A stretch of DNA of 24,077 bases from DHVE2 group archaeon (GTDB lineage: Archaea; Thermoplasmatota; Thermoplasmata; Thermoplasmatales; Aciduliprofundaceae): NCBI GenBank assembly GCA_015522955.1, contig WALG01000101.1, positions 1-24,077 of the forward strand. The letters run 5' to 3'. Position 1 is the stretch's first letter, and each line of letters begins with the position of its first letter. A model generated the notes under the pieces. The model was not told the origin of the DNA. It ran no database searches and saw nothing but the letters and a program-made list of their open reading frames with translations. A program made the position numbers and the translations under genes. Of this stretch, positions 1 through 7,700 are shown piece after piece.

Positions 1-137
1 CTAACCCTATAGATGTATCTTTACTTGGGCTTATGGGAGACATTTCTCTATCCTTAGCATGGATTTTTCTTCTCTCGTTCCTTTCCTATATTCTATTTCT
101 CCGAAGACATAGGAGTGCTGTGAAGGTGATACCATGA
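1..137 (+). CDS. C-terminal end of a membrane protein (5' truncated by the window)
   Basis: An open frame enters from the left edge (first full codon at base 3) and ends at TGA 135-137, giving 44 residues. The visible part is one hydrophobic stretch (about residues 15-34, SLAWIFLLSFLSYILFL) followed by the basic run RRHR and a short tail, as expected for a last transmembrane helix with a cytoplasmic end. The TGA overlaps the ATG of the next gene (ATGA), so the two are probably translationally coupled in one operon. Too little is visible to name the family. The helix, the positive-inside end and the start-stop overlap are what make this more than a chance frame. Confidence 0.6.
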   Translation, partial: NPIDVSLLGLMGDISLSLAWIFLLSFLSYILFLRRHRSAVKVIP

Positions 138-559
138 ATAAATCTGTTTATGTACTAATAATAATCCTTACTGTAGCGGCAGCGATGGTAATAGCATTCA
201 CCTGGCCACATTCCCATCATAAAAATCCTATGCCTGAAAGTGGAGAGAATGTATATGCCATATACAATGTAACTGGGAAAGGGACTATAAAATTCAAAGT
301 AAATTCTACATGGAGTGTGGTGGGAATAATGGTCTACTATGATCCTTACAAAGTAAAGAGTGGTTTTGTTTCTCTTTTGGACTCTCACAATAATACACTG
401 GCGGATGTAGTATTGAAGCATGTATCAAAACCCTCAGGTATCTGGGGTGCGGGAAAAGGAGTAAGCACTGAGTTTTTTAAACTTAAAGGTACCACATGCA
501 AGATTCAATATTCTATTGAGGGTGATGAACCAGTGAAGATAGAGATCACCTATCAATGA
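134..559 (+). CDS. Small membrane-anchored or secreted protein of unknown function
   Basis: A 141-residue protein that I do not recognise. Residues 4-23 are a hydrophobic segment after one lysine, which is either a signal peptide or an uncleaved N-terminal anchor. No lipoprotein cysteine follows it. The remainder is hydrophilic with alternating beta-type segments (for example GTIKFKV, VVGIMVYYD, KIEITYQ), suggesting a small extracellular beta domain. It has one Cys near residue 123. The start is ATG 134, preceded by AAGGTGAT with four bases spacing and overlapping the stop of the upstream membrane protein gene. Coupling to that gene suggests the two proteins work together at the cell surface, but the function is unknown. 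Confidence 0.72.
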   Translation: MNKSVYVLIIILTVAAAMVIAFTWPHSHHKNPMPESGENVYAIYNVTGKGTIKFKVNSTWSVVGIMVYYDPYKVKSGFVSLLDSHNNTLADVVLKHVSKPSGIWGAGKGVSTEFFKLKGTTCKIQYSIEGDEPVKIEITYQ

Positions 560-566
560 TCATAGA

Positions 567-597
567 TTCTTCTCCTTTATTTTTAAACTGAGAAGAA
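567..597 (+). terminator. Possible transcript end: T-rich stretch in a short inverted repeat
   Basis: Eight-base perfect arms TTCTTCTC (567-574) and GAGAAGAA (590-597) enclose a T-rich loop, eight bases after the stop of the small secreted protein. Archaeal termination depends mainly on T-tracts, so the T-run may matter more than the hairpin. Confidence 0.35.
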
Positions 598-823
598 AGA
601 AAAAACTATTTCTAAACCTTAAGATAATTTGCTTGAGATGTAATCATAGGGAAACCTGAAATTTTGTAGAAAAATGGGTAAAGATGATTACTCATAAGTC
701 CTGAGCGAAATGATTTTCAGATAGCGCATTTCCTATTTTACTACAGAGAAAATAAATAGGTATCTGTGTATTATTGTAAATTTGGGCATAGAACTTTACT
801 GTTTCACCTAGAGTTTTAATGGT

Positions 824-833
824 AATATTTAAG
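824..833 (+). promoter_or_regulatory. TATA box of the por operon
   Basis: AATATTTAAG is centred about 30 bases before the porG ATG (859). Transcription would start a few bases before, or at, the ATG, giving a leaderless or nearly leaderless mRNA. No GGTGA-type binding site stands close to the ATG, which fits. Confidence 0.55.
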
Positions 834-858
834 GTGATGGAGTATATATCCCCCAATT

Positions 859-1410
859 ATGTATGAGGTAAGGTTCCATGGAAGAGGAGGCCAGGGTGCC
901 GTGACTGCGGCGAATATACTGGCCATTGCAGCGGTGAAACAGGGGTATTACGCTCAATCGTTCCCATATTTTGGTGTGGAGCGTAGAGGAGCACCGGTAC
1001 AGGCATTCACAAGAATCGATACAAGAAAAATCGATGTACGTATGAATGTCTACAATCCCGATGCTGTGGTAGTTCTTGACTCCTCCCTGATGGATGTAAT
1101 TGATGTTACAGAGGGACTCAAAGATGGCGGAATAATAATTATTAACACCATGAAGAGGCCAGAGGAAATTAATCTTAAGAATTACAAAGTTGCCACGGTA
1201 GATGCCACGAAAATCGCTATGGAACACAAACTTGGTTCCATGGCGGCACCCATAGTCAACACTGCAATTCTCGGTGCCTATGCCAAAGCGATTGGGAACG
1301 TGAAGGTTGAGCATGTGCTTGAGGCAATACGTGAGAATGCTCCTGCAAAGAAGGAGGAAAATGCTCTGGCGGCAAAGGACGCCTATGAGCAAACTGTATT
1401 GGGGTGGTAA
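859..1410 (+). CDS. porG: Pyruvate/2-oxoacid:ferredoxin oxidoreductase, gamma subunit
   Basis: 183 residues, the usual length of the separate archaeal gamma subunit. The N-terminus carries the family signature FHGRGGQGAVTAANILA (residues 6-22), followed by GVERRGAPV. The complex oxidatively decarboxylates a 2-oxoacid with CoA to give acyl-CoA, CO2 and reduced ferredoxin in the cytoplasm; gamma is a structural part of the CoA-binding core. It is the first gene of porGDAB, the typical archaeal order, with its own TATA box. The next gene starts two bases after the stop. The substrate (pyruvate or a branched-chain 2-oxoacid) cannot be settled from gamma alone. Confidence 0.93.
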   Translation: MYEVRFHGRGGQGAVTAANILAIAAVKQGYYAQSFPYFGVERRGAPVQAFTRIDTRKIDVRMNVYNPDAVVVLDSSLMDVIDVTEGLKDGGIIIINTMKRPEEINLKNYKVATVDATKIAMEHKLGSMAAPIVNTAILGAYAKAIGNVKVEHVLEAIRENAPAKKEENALAAKDAYEQTVLGW

Positions 1411-1411
1411 A

Positions 1412-1729
1412 ATGGAAGTGATAACGAGAGGTGCTGTAATTACTGAGCCTGGAAATTCGGTAGAGAACAAAACAGGAACGTGGAGAGTTTTCAAGCCAGT
1501 AATCAATTATGATAAATGCATTCGTTGCCTGATTTGCTGGCAGTTCTGTCCAGAGCCTGCAATTTTACGCCATGATGATGAAGAAACGAAAATGAAGACT
1601 CCCGCACCCAAGGAGGCATTGAAGAAACTGCCCGTGGTGGAAATTGATTATGACTACTGTAAAGGTTGTGGAATATGCTATAATGAATGTCCTGTTAAGG
1701 CAATAGATTTTGTGAAGGAGGAGAAGTAA
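1412..1729 (+). CDS. porD: Pyruvate/2-oxoacid:ferredoxin oxidoreductase, delta subunit (2[4Fe-4S] ferredoxin-like)
   Basis: 105 residues with two ferredoxin cluster motifs: C36, C39, C42, C46 (CIRCLICWQFCP) and C83, C86, C89, C93 (CKGCGICYNECP). Delta passes electrons from the TPP site and the beta-subunit cluster to external ferredoxin. The frame is open upstream of 1412, inside porG, but the ATG two bases after the porG stop is the sensible start. It is preceded by GGGGTGG and gives the normal delta length. The porA ATG follows its stop directly. Both clusters have all their ligands. Confidence 0.93.
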   Translation: MEVITRGAVITEPGNSVENKTGTWRVFKPVINYDKCIRCLICWQFCPEPAILRHDDEETKMKTPAPKEALKKLPVVEIDYDYCKGCGICYNECPVKAIDFVKEEK

Positions 1730-2929
1730 ATGAAAATCATGATAAGAGGTAATGAGTCAATAGCGTACGCCTTTAAACTGGCCAGAGTGAAAGTTGTGCC
1801 TGCGTATCCAATCACACCATCCACGCTGGTACCTGAGAAAATAAGTGAGTTCATAGCAAACGGAGAGATGGATGCAGAATTTGTACCGGTGGAGAGCGAG
1901 CATAGTGCAATTTCCGCAGCCATTGGCGCCAGTGCCCATGGAGTGCGTGTTGGTACAGCCACAGCATCTCAGGGTCTTGCCCTGATGCACGAGGTCCTAT
2001 TTATTGCCAGTGGAATGCGTCTTCCTATTGTGATGGGCATTGGCAACCGCGCTTTGAGTGCGCCCATAAACATCTGGTGTGACCATCAGGATATGATGTC
2101 TCAGCGCGACACTGGATGGATGCAGTTTTATGCGGAGAGTAATCAGGAGGGTCTGGACCTTGGAATTATGGCATTCAAAATTGCAGAGGATGAGAGGATA
2201 CTCCTTCCTGCCATGGTTGGCATAGATGCATTTGTTCTCACTCACACTGTGGAGCCTGTAGAGTTGCCAGAGCAGAAGGATGTAGATGATTTTGTTGGTG
2301 AGTTTGTGCCACACTATGTCACATTGGACCCTGCGAAACCAGCAACTCTTGGCTCATTTGGTTTTCCTGAGCACTATATGGAGTTTAAGTTTGGTCAGTG
2401 GATTGCAATGGAGAGGGCCAAGAAGGTGATAGATGAGGTATTTGCAGAGTTCGAACAGAAGTTTGGAAGAAAGTATTCAAAGGTAAGTGCGGAGTTTGTG
2501 GAAGATGCGGATATTATTCTTGTCACCATGGGCTCCATGACCTCCACGACAAGGGAGTTTGTTCGCAAGTTAAGGGAGCAGGGTAAGAAAGTAGGTTTGG
2601 TGAAGATCACAGTTTTCAGGCCATTCCCCAAGGAGGAACTGGTTAATGTGCTTCGCAATGCCAAGGTTGTTGCTGTGATGGAGCGCAATATATCCTTTGG
2701 ATTTGGAGGAGCAGTTTATGGAGAACTTGCAGCCTCTTTTGCAAAGGAAGTAAAGAAACCCAAGATACTTGATTTCATTGTGGGTCTTGGAGGCAGAGAT
2801 GTAACCTTCAACACGCTGCAAGAGGTTGTGGCGCTTGCCGAGAAGGCAGCCAACGGGAAGAAAGTGGAAGAGGTGAACTGGATCGATGTAAATAAGGAAG
2901 GTGTGCTTAAAGCGGAGGGATTGCAATGA
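1730..2929 (+). CDS. porA: Pyruvate/2-oxoacid:ferredoxin oxidoreductase, alpha subunit
   Basis: 399 residues, normal for alpha. Visible family motifs are PAYPITPST (residues 24-32), the conserved VESEHSA (54-60) and NRALSAPINIW (106-116) followed by QRDTGWMQFYAE (125-136). Alpha supplies the pyrimidine side of the TPP site and part of the 2-oxoacid pocket. The start is ATG 1730 immediately after the porD stop, with a strong AGGAGGAGAAG binding site lying inside the end of porD. The NRALSAPINIW segment is what I associate with pyruvate enzymes, but 2-oxoisovalerate (VOR) paralogues are very similar, so the substrate is provisional. Its stop overlaps the porB start (ATGA). Confidence 0.92.
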   Translation: MKIMIRGNESIAYAFKLARVKVVPAYPITPSTLVPEKISEFIANGEMDAEFVPVESEHSAISAAIGASAHGVRVGTATASQGLALMHEVLFIASGMRLPIVMGIGNRALSAPINIWCDHQDMMSQRDTGWMQFYAESNQEGLDLGIMAFKIAEDERILLPAMVGIDAFVLTHTVEPVELPEQKDVDDFVGEFVPHYVTLDPAKPATLGSFGFPEHYMEFKFGQWIAMERAKKVIDEVFAEFEQKFGRKYSKVSAEFVEDADIILVTMGSMTSTTREFVRKLREQGKKVGLVKITVFRPFPKEELVNVLRNAKVVAVMERNISFGFGGAVYGELAASFAKEVKKPKILDFIVGLGGRDVTFNTLQEVVALAEKAANGKKVEEVNWIDVNKEGVLKAEGLQ

Positions 2930-3816
2930 ATTATGAAAAGGAGGAATTTTTTGCACCAGGCCACGGAATGTGTGCAGGATGTGCAGCCCCCATTATTGTG
3001 AGATGGGTTCTTAAATTAGCAGGGCCTAATACCATAGTGACCAATGCCACTGGGTGCTTAGAAGTTGCCACCACAGCGTATCCACGTACATCATGGCGTG
3101 TGCCATGGCTTCATGTGGCCTTTGAAAACGCTGCAGCGGCTGCAGCAGGAGTGGAAGCCGCTGCCAAGGCAAAGGGAGAGAAACTGAATATAATTGCATT
3201 TGGTGGAGACGGCGGTACCGTAGATATAGGCCTTCAGGCTCTGAGTGGTATGGTTGAGCGGGGCCATAATGTGTTATATGTCCTTTATGACAACGAAGCC
3301 TATATGAACACAGGAATACAGAGAAGCGGAGCAACACCCTGGGGTGCTTGGACCACCACAAGCAAGGTTGGTAGTGCCAATCCTATTGGAAAACTTAGAC
3401 CCAAGAAGCCTATAGGTCGGATAATTGCTGCCCATGGCGCAAGTTATGTGGCCACTGCAAATCCCGCATTTTTCCAGGATTTCAAGAAAAAAGTTCAGAA
3501 AGCACTCAGTTCTGAGGGTGCAAAATTTTTGCATGTGCTATCTTCCTGTACAACGGGCTGGAGACATGATCCGAGCAAGACCATTGAGGTTCTGCGTCTC
3601 GCCACCGATACGGGTTTATTTCCCCTGTGGGAGGTTGTGGATGGAGACCTTGAGAACATGCGCATAACCTACAAACCCAAGAAATTCAAGCCTGTGGAGG
3701 AGTACCTTAAGATGCAGGGCAGATTCAGGCATTTGCTCAAAAATCCAGAATACGTGAAGAAATTACAGGATGATGTGAATGCCTGGTGGGAAAAATACGG
3801 GCATCATTATCCATAA
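2926..3816 (+). CDS. porB: Pyruvate/2-oxoacid:ferredoxin oxidoreductase, beta subunit (TPP and [4Fe-4S])
   Basis: 296 residues. C16 and C19 (GMCAGCA), C44 (ATGCLEV) and C208 (SSCTTGW) are the expected four ligands of the proximal [4Fe-4S] cluster. GGDGGTVDIG (93-102) with YDNEAYMNTG (121-130) is the TPP/Mg2+ signature. Beta binds the TPP diphosphate and moves electrons to delta. Translation is coupled to porA through a 4-base ATGA overlap, and an AAAGGAGG just inside the gene is too late to serve it. The last 10 bases overlap the convergent decarboxylase gene. The complex is complete: all four subunits have intact cofactor motifs. Confidence 0.93.
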   Translation: MNYEKEEFFAPGHGMCAGCAAPIIVRWVLKLAGPNTIVTNATGCLEVATTAYPRTSWRVPWLHVAFENAAAAAAGVEAAAKAKGEKLNIIAFGGDGGTVDIGLQALSGMVERGHNVLYVLYDNEAYMNTGIQRSGATPWGAWTTTSKVGSANPIGKLRPKKPIGRIIAAHGASYVATANPAFFQDFKKKVQKALSSEGAKFLHVLSSCTTGWRHDPSKTIEVLRLATDTGLFPLWEVVDGDLENMRITYKPKKFKPVEEYLKMQGRFRHLLKNPEYVKKLQDDVNAWWEKYGHHYP

Positions 3817-4976
3817 CTCTTTTCTATATTTTTAAGATCTTTTAGAAAATCTTCTATAATCTCCGGGGTAACATGAGGCATTACCACGATTCTAATTGTA
3901 CTGTACTGTGGGTTTGTAGATATGCCCCATCCACGCCTGTACATTTCCTTTTTTACTCTTCTGGTATTTGAGACAGGGATGTTCACAATATTCATCTCCG
4001 GCTTGGCAAAGAGTTCAAAACCCTCCTCAGAAACTCGTTTTACAAGGTAATGAGTTGTGTTCATACACTTTTTCACAATTTTACGATAGCCCTCCCATCC
4101 AAAATAGAGATGCGCAGCATAGGCACCTGCGACACTTCCGCTCTGTCTGGTACCCAGAAGGGTATCACTTTTTTCTTCCATCAGATAGGGGGCATCCACG
4201 GAAATCCTCTCGAATATATTTTCTCTGGAAACAATACCTCCTGCAGGATAGGGTGCAAATCCCATTTTATGAGGATCGATTGTCACGCTCCTCACAGCAG
4301 GGATATCGAAACCAAATCGTTTATCCGTGTATCCAAGTTCTCTCAGAAACGGAATCACGTATCCTCCAAAGGCAGCATCCACATGTAGATATGCATTATG
4401 CTCCTTGCATATCTTTCCAATTTCCCCAACGGGGTCTATGAAGCCCAGCGGTGTGGTACCGGCAGTTGCAACTACAATATCCATTGGTTCTACTATTTTT
4501 TCTAAATCTACGGAACTCATTCTTCCATTCTCCATGGGCACCTCCTTAATGGGTAGCGATAGAAGATTTGCTGCTTTTTTTATTGAAAAATGCACATCCA
4601 TGGTGCACAGAATTCGTTTGAACCCTATGTTTCTGGCTGCCCAGAGGGCAATTATATTTGCCTCTGTGCCACCGCTCACAACATGTCCGTAGTAATCTTC
4701 TTTCCCGGAAGTGAGACGTAGAAGGAATTTTACGACTTCTCTCTCCATCTCTGCGGTTCCGGGATATAGGCCAATATTCCCCAGATTGGTCTGATAAAAT
4801 TTGAAAAATGCCTGAAGAACAATATCCGGGGGTTTCGTATACATTGAACCCAGTATGTGTCCGTCCTCATAATGCATATCTCGCCTGTAGTAATCTTCCA
4901 GGAGTTCCATTATTGGATGGGGCTGCATCTCTTGGTTATGCTTCTCTTTTAAATTAAGGTTTCTCTCATCCTGCAT
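3807..4976 (-). CDS. mfnA: PLP-dependent group II decarboxylase, MfnA type (L-tyrosine/L-aspartate decarboxylase)
   Basis: 389 residues, close to archaeal MfnA. PLP fold landmarks are SGGTEAN (101-107), HVDAAFGG (198-205, with D200 for the pyridine nitrogen) and the catalytic lysine K237 in TIDPHKMGF. Early YEDGHILGSM and LGNIGLYPGT match the family. Archaeal members decarboxylate tyrosine (to tyramine for methanofuran in methanogens) or aspartate (to beta-alanine for CoA). I infer aspartate here, because nothing in the window suggests methanogenesis. The frame opens at a TTG (4991), but I take ATG 4976: it follows GAGAGG at normal spacing and overlaps the upstream aminotransferase stop by 11 bases, so the pair is an operon. 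Its 3' end overlaps porB by 10 bases. Confidence 0.86.
   Translation of the reverse strand: MQDERNLNLKEKHNQEMQPHPIMELLEDYYRRDMHYEDGHILGSMYTKPPDIVLQAFFKFYQTNLGNIGLYPGTAEMEREVVKFLLRLTSGKEDYYGHVVSGGTEANIIALWAARNIGFKRILCTMDVHFSIKKAANLLSLPIKEVPMENGRMSSVDLEKIVEPMDIVVATAGTTPLGFIDPVGEIGKICKEHNAYLHVDAAFGGYVIPFLRELGYTDKRFGFDIPAVRSVTIDPHKMGFAPYPAGGIVSRENIFERISVDAPYLMEEKSDTLLGTRQSGSVAGAYAAHLYFGWEGYRKIVKKCMNTTHYLVKRVSEEGFELFAKPEMNIVNIPVSNTRRVKKEMYRRGWGISTNPQYSTIRIVVMPHVTPEIIEDFLKDLKNIEKSYG
3818..3833 (+). terminator. Probable por operon terminator T-tract
   Basis: TCTTTTCTATATTTTT follows the porB stop by one base. A T-rich non-template tract is the known archaeal termination signal. The tract lies inside the 3' end of the convergent decarboxylase gene, so por transcripts would end antisense to it. 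Confidence 0.45.
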
Positions 4977-6186
4977 TTTTCTGCCTCTCAATCAGAGAGT
5001 CTATATCCTCCTTCGTGTTAAAGAAATGGGCACTTAACCTTATGCCGCCTATTCCTCCAACATATCTGTTGGTAACCATTATTCTTCTCTCTCCCGGAAC
5101 CTTGGGGTTAGTTAGTGCCCCATAGATTTTTGCATCCCTCTTTAAATTGCCCGAGGTGTAGACTATGAGTCCATGTCTCATTTCCTGTTCCTCTGGAGTT
5201 AGAACTCTAAATCCCTCCTCGGCAAGTCTATCATAGGCGTAATTGCCCAGGGAACGAACTCTGCTCTCTATTGCGTCCAATCCGATGCTCAGAATGAAAT
5301 CAAGGGTTGCGAGCCATCCGAAAAGTATGGGTGTGGTTACGGTGCCCATCTCAAATCTATTTGCATTTTTAACTAGGGAATGTTCCCAGTGGAGCAGATT
5401 GTCATGCTTAGGGGTTGCAAATGGAATATCCTCGCCGTAATCGCACCATATATAGTTTCTGAATCGGGGCTCTAAAGTCTCGATAATCTCTCTTTTCACG
5501 TAGAGAATTCCTGCACCTTCGGGGCCGCATTGCCACTTGTAACTTCCGGTGAGTAGAAAATCCACATCATCATGATGCACATCAACATCGATGGCACCCA
5601 CTGCCTGGAAAGCATCATCCATAACCAGGGCACCATATTCGTGGGCTACCTGTGTTACCCCTTTCACATTGTATGTAAAACCGCTCCAGGGCATGGTTCT
5701 ATTGATTACCACAAGTTTTGTTGAATCATCCATAGCCTTTTCCAAATCTCCGAGGTCTATTTTTCCATCTCTATGCTCTACTCTCCTCAACTCCACACCC
5801 CTGTTCCGAAGACCCAGAAGGATGAATGGTATGGAAGGATAATCAAGGCTTGTAAATACAACGTTATCTCCGTGATTCCATGAGAGCACATCGTTGATGA
5901 GCATATTTGCGCCCGTCATTATTCTGTAGTTGTTGGTAACCTCATCCTTGGAGGCATGAAGAACTTTCGCTCCTTTTTCTATACACCGAAAAAACACCTC
6001 TGCAAGAAAGGGATGTGTTACGGCACCGTAGGGTGGGATATCTTCAATCTCTCCTGCCTCATAGAGGTCTATACTGTGCCTGATTGCATTGAGCCAGTAT
6101 TTGCCCGGAGGTGCCTGGTCTGCGGAGTTAAGATAAATCATATGCTTAAGAAGTGGAAATTGCTCTCTGATGCTATTCACATCCAT
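4966..6186 (-). CDS. Class V aminotransferase-fold PLP enzyme (cysteine desulfurase / isopenicillin-epimerase-like), substrate unknown
   Basis: 406 residues. It begins IREQFPLLKHMIYLNSADQA, the usual class V opening, has MDDAFQAVGA (the Asp that pairs with the PLP nitrogen), and the PLP lysine in LTGSYKWQCGPEGAG. The C-terminal GGIRLSAHFFNTKEDID is the conserved closing motif of the family. Members include desulfurases, selenocysteine lyases, epimerases and serine-type aminotransferases. No obvious catalytic-loop cysteine identifies this as a desulfurase, and no SufB/IscU scaffold gene is nearby. It is the first gene of a two-gene operon with the MfnA-type decarboxylase, so a shared amino-acid substrate or product is plausible. 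The start is ATG 6186 with GGGGTGAG four bases upstream. Confidence 0.82.
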   Translation of the reverse strand: MDVNSIREQFPLLKHMIYLNSADQAPPGKYWLNAIRHSIDLYEAGEIEDIPPYGAVTHPFLAEVFFRCIEKGAKVLHASKDEVTNNYRIMTGANMLINDVLSWNHGDNVVFTSLDYPSIPFILLGLRNRGVELRRVEHRDGKIDLGDLEKAMDDSTKLVVINRTMPWSGFTYNVKGVTQVAHEYGALVMDDAFQAVGAIDVDVHHDDVDFLLTGSYKWQCGPEGAGILYVKREIIETLEPRFRNYIWCDYGEDIPFATPKHDNLLHWEHSLVKNANRFEMGTVTTPILFGWLATLDFILSIGLDAIESRVRSLGNYAYDRLAEEGFRVLTPEEQEMRHGLIVYTSGNLKRDAKIYGALTNPKVPGERRIMVTNRYVGGIGGIRLSAHFFNTKEDIDSLIERQKNAG

Positions 6187-6218
6187 ATTCTCACCCCATT
6201 GATATTTGCCTTCTGATA

Positions 6219-6240
6219 CAAATAGTTTTAGTTAAAATCT
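6219..6240 (-). promoter_or_regulatory. Possible promoter of the aminotransferase-decarboxylase operon
   Basis: The only AT-rich stretch at promoter distance (ATTTTAACTAAAACTATT, read on the minus strand) lies 35-55 bases before the ATG. This would give a short leader containing GGGGTGAG. It is a weak match to the archaeal TATA consensus. Confidence 0.35.
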
Positions 6241-6255
6241 GAAAATAAAATAAGA
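6240..6255 (-). terminator. Probable glnA terminator T-tract
   Basis: TCTTATTTTATTTTCA on the minus strand begins 8 bases after the glnA stop, in the 77-base gap before the aminotransferase gene. The T-rich run fits archaeal termination. Confidence 0.45.
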
Positions 6256-6263
6256 GGGGGTAC

Positions 6264-7577
6264 TCAAAGAATGGGCAGGAATTTTTCTATCTCCCATTTT
6301 GTGACCTGGGCACGGTATTCGTGCCATTCTCTTTTCTTCACAATGAGGAAATGTTTGAATATGTGCTCTCCAAGAATCTCACGCACTAAATCGCTTCTCT
6401 CCATATGGTACAGGGCCTCTCCTAGACTCTCTGGAAGTGAATGGATACCTAGTTTTTCCTTCTCCTCTGGAGTTAATGCATAAATGTTAAGTTCGATTGG
6501 TTCCGGGGGATCTATTTTCTCTTCGATTCCTCGAAGACCAGCACCGAGCATTACGGCAAATTGCAGGTAAGGGTTTCCTGCAGGATCCGGATTTCTAAGT
6601 TCTATTCTCGTTTTGATTCCCCTCCCTGCTGGCACACGAATCAGGGCACTGCGATTGAGATTGGCCCAGGATATGTAAACGGGGGCTTCGTAGCCTGGCA
6701 CAAGGCGCTTGTAGGAATTAACCCAGGAGTTTAGAATAGCGGAAGTTTCCTTGGCATATTTAAGAAGCCCGCCAATGTAATGCAGTGTTAAGTCGCTCAG
6801 TTGCCACCTTGCATTTGGGTCATAGAACAGGTTTTCTTTGCAATCTAATGTTAGAAAACTCTGATGCACGTGCATTCCGTTTCCATTAATTCCATAGATG
6901 GGTTTGGGCATGAAGGTTGCGTATAATCCATATTTTAACGCCACATCTTTTATGGTGGCTTTTAATGTGAGTATACGATCTGCCATGGTGAGTGCATAGT
7001 CATATCTCAGATCTATCTCGTGCTGCCCTGGGGAGACCTCATGATGAGCAGCCTCTGGTACATAACCGATTTCCGTGAATATGCCAACTATTTCCTTTCT
7101 TACTGCCTCCCCTTTATCCACAGGACCAAAATCGAAATATCCTCCATAGTCATTGGGTATCAGTGTGGGCTTTCCGTCCTCCATTTTGAGAAGGAAGAAT
7201 TCAAATTCAGGACCAGTGACAAATTTGTATCCTTTCTCCTCCGCTTTTTTTAGAATCTTCTGAAGCACATATCTTGGGTCTCCTTCGAACCTTTTTCCGT
7301 TAGGCATATAGATATCACAAATTATCGTGGCGGTTTTGGGGTCATTATGCATAATCTGAAAAGTTTTGGGATCTGGAACCGCACGCATATCGCTTTCATC
7401 AATGGTTGCATATCCTGCAATGCTGGAGCCATCAAAGAGTATTCCCTCGCTGAGAGCCTTTTCCAGCATGATGTTGGGTATCATTACACTCTTCACTTGC
7501 CCAAGGATATCCATAAACTGCAGATGTATGTATTTCACTCCTCGCTCCTTCACCATTTTCAAAATTTCTCTTTGCAT
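6264..7577 (-). CDS. glnA: Glutamine synthetase type I
   Basis: 437 residues, typical of GSI. It forms glutamine from glutamate, ammonia and ATP as a dodecamer. Motifs in order are the N-terminal latch DGSSIAGY (49-56), GPEFEFFLL (122-130), HHEVSPGQHEIDLR (178-191), NGNGMHVHQS (231-240, with ATP and metal ligands), RLVPGYEAPV (291-300) and RIELRNPDPAGNPY (324-337). The region where bacterial GSI-beta is adenylylated reads LNIYALTPEE with Y366; I see no evidence that it is modified here. It is monocistronic, with a TATA box about 25 bases before the ATG and no ribosome binding site, so it is probably leaderless. It lies between amino-acid metabolism genes and probably captures or balances ammonia from amino-acid use. 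Confidence 0.96.
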   Translation of the reverse strand: MQREILKMVKERGVKYIHLQFMDILGQVKSVMIPNIMLEKALSEGILFDGSSIAGYATIDESDMRAVPDPKTFQIMHNDPKTATIICDIYMPNGKRFEGDPRYVLQKILKKAEEKGYKFVTGPEFEFFLLKMEDGKPTLIPNDYGGYFDFGPVDKGEAVRKEIVGIFTEIGYVPEAAHHEVSPGQHEIDLRYDYALTMADRILTLKATIKDVALKYGLYATFMPKPIYGINGNGMHVHQSFLTLDCKENLFYDPNARWQLSDLTLHYIGGLLKYAKETSAILNSWVNSYKRLVPGYEAPVYISWANLNRSALIRVPAGRGIKTRIELRNPDPAGNPYLQFAVMLGAGLRGIEEKIDPPEPIELNIYALTPEEKEKLGIHSLPESLGEALYHMERSDLVREILGEHIFKHFLIVKKREWHEYRAQVTKWEIEKFLPIL

Positions 7578-7598
7578 AGATACAAATGATTTTTTCTA

Positions 7599-7606
7599 AT
7601 TTAAAT
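7599..7606 (-). promoter_or_regulatory. TATA box of glnA
   Basis: ATTTAAAT is centred 25 bases before the ATG at 7577 (minus strand). That places the transcription start at or next to the start codon, predicting a leaderless mRNA. Confidence 0.6.
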
Positions 7607-7658
7607 CTTTTTATCTCCATTCCAAAAGTCTTCCTGAAGTGTTGATAATGGGAGAGAT

Positions 7659-7669
7659 AAACTTAATAT
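7659..7669 (+). promoter_or_regulatory. TATA box of the class I aminotransferase gene
   Basis: AAACTTAATAT is centred near 7665, predicting transcription from about 7690. That is compatible either with a leaderless GTG start at 7692 or with a very short leader carrying GGTGAG for ATG 7701. Confidence 0.45.
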
Positions 7670-7700
7670 TCTTCTCTGTCATGCCCTCACGGTGAGATAT

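Larger units (their letters stand above)
560..858. other. Non-coding interval upstream of the por operon
   Basis: About 300 AT-rich bases with no frame longer than about 27 codons that looks coding on either strand. It holds the T-rich end of the preceding operon, a weak AT-only inverted repeat (CCTATTT at 732-738, AAATAGG at 754-760) and the por promoter at its right end. I see no tRNA and no convincing small RNA gene. Confidence 0.6.

Noticed and set aside
676..730. Possible box C/D guide RNA upstream of por (AAGATGA as C box, CTGA as D' box, AATGATT as C' box).
   Set aside because: There is no D box (CTGA) at the expected distance after the C' box, and the C box has a mismatch. In AT-rich sequence these short motifs arise easily.
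732..760. Hairpin CCTATTT/AAATAGG before the por promoter.
   Set aside because: The arms are only seven AT-rich base pairs with a long loop. This is easily chance, and no function is implied.
829..1506. Long open frame on the minus strand opposite porG.
   Set aside because: It lies entirely antisense to a well-supported gene with conserved motifs, has low-complexity, unrecognisable content, and has no promoter or binding site.
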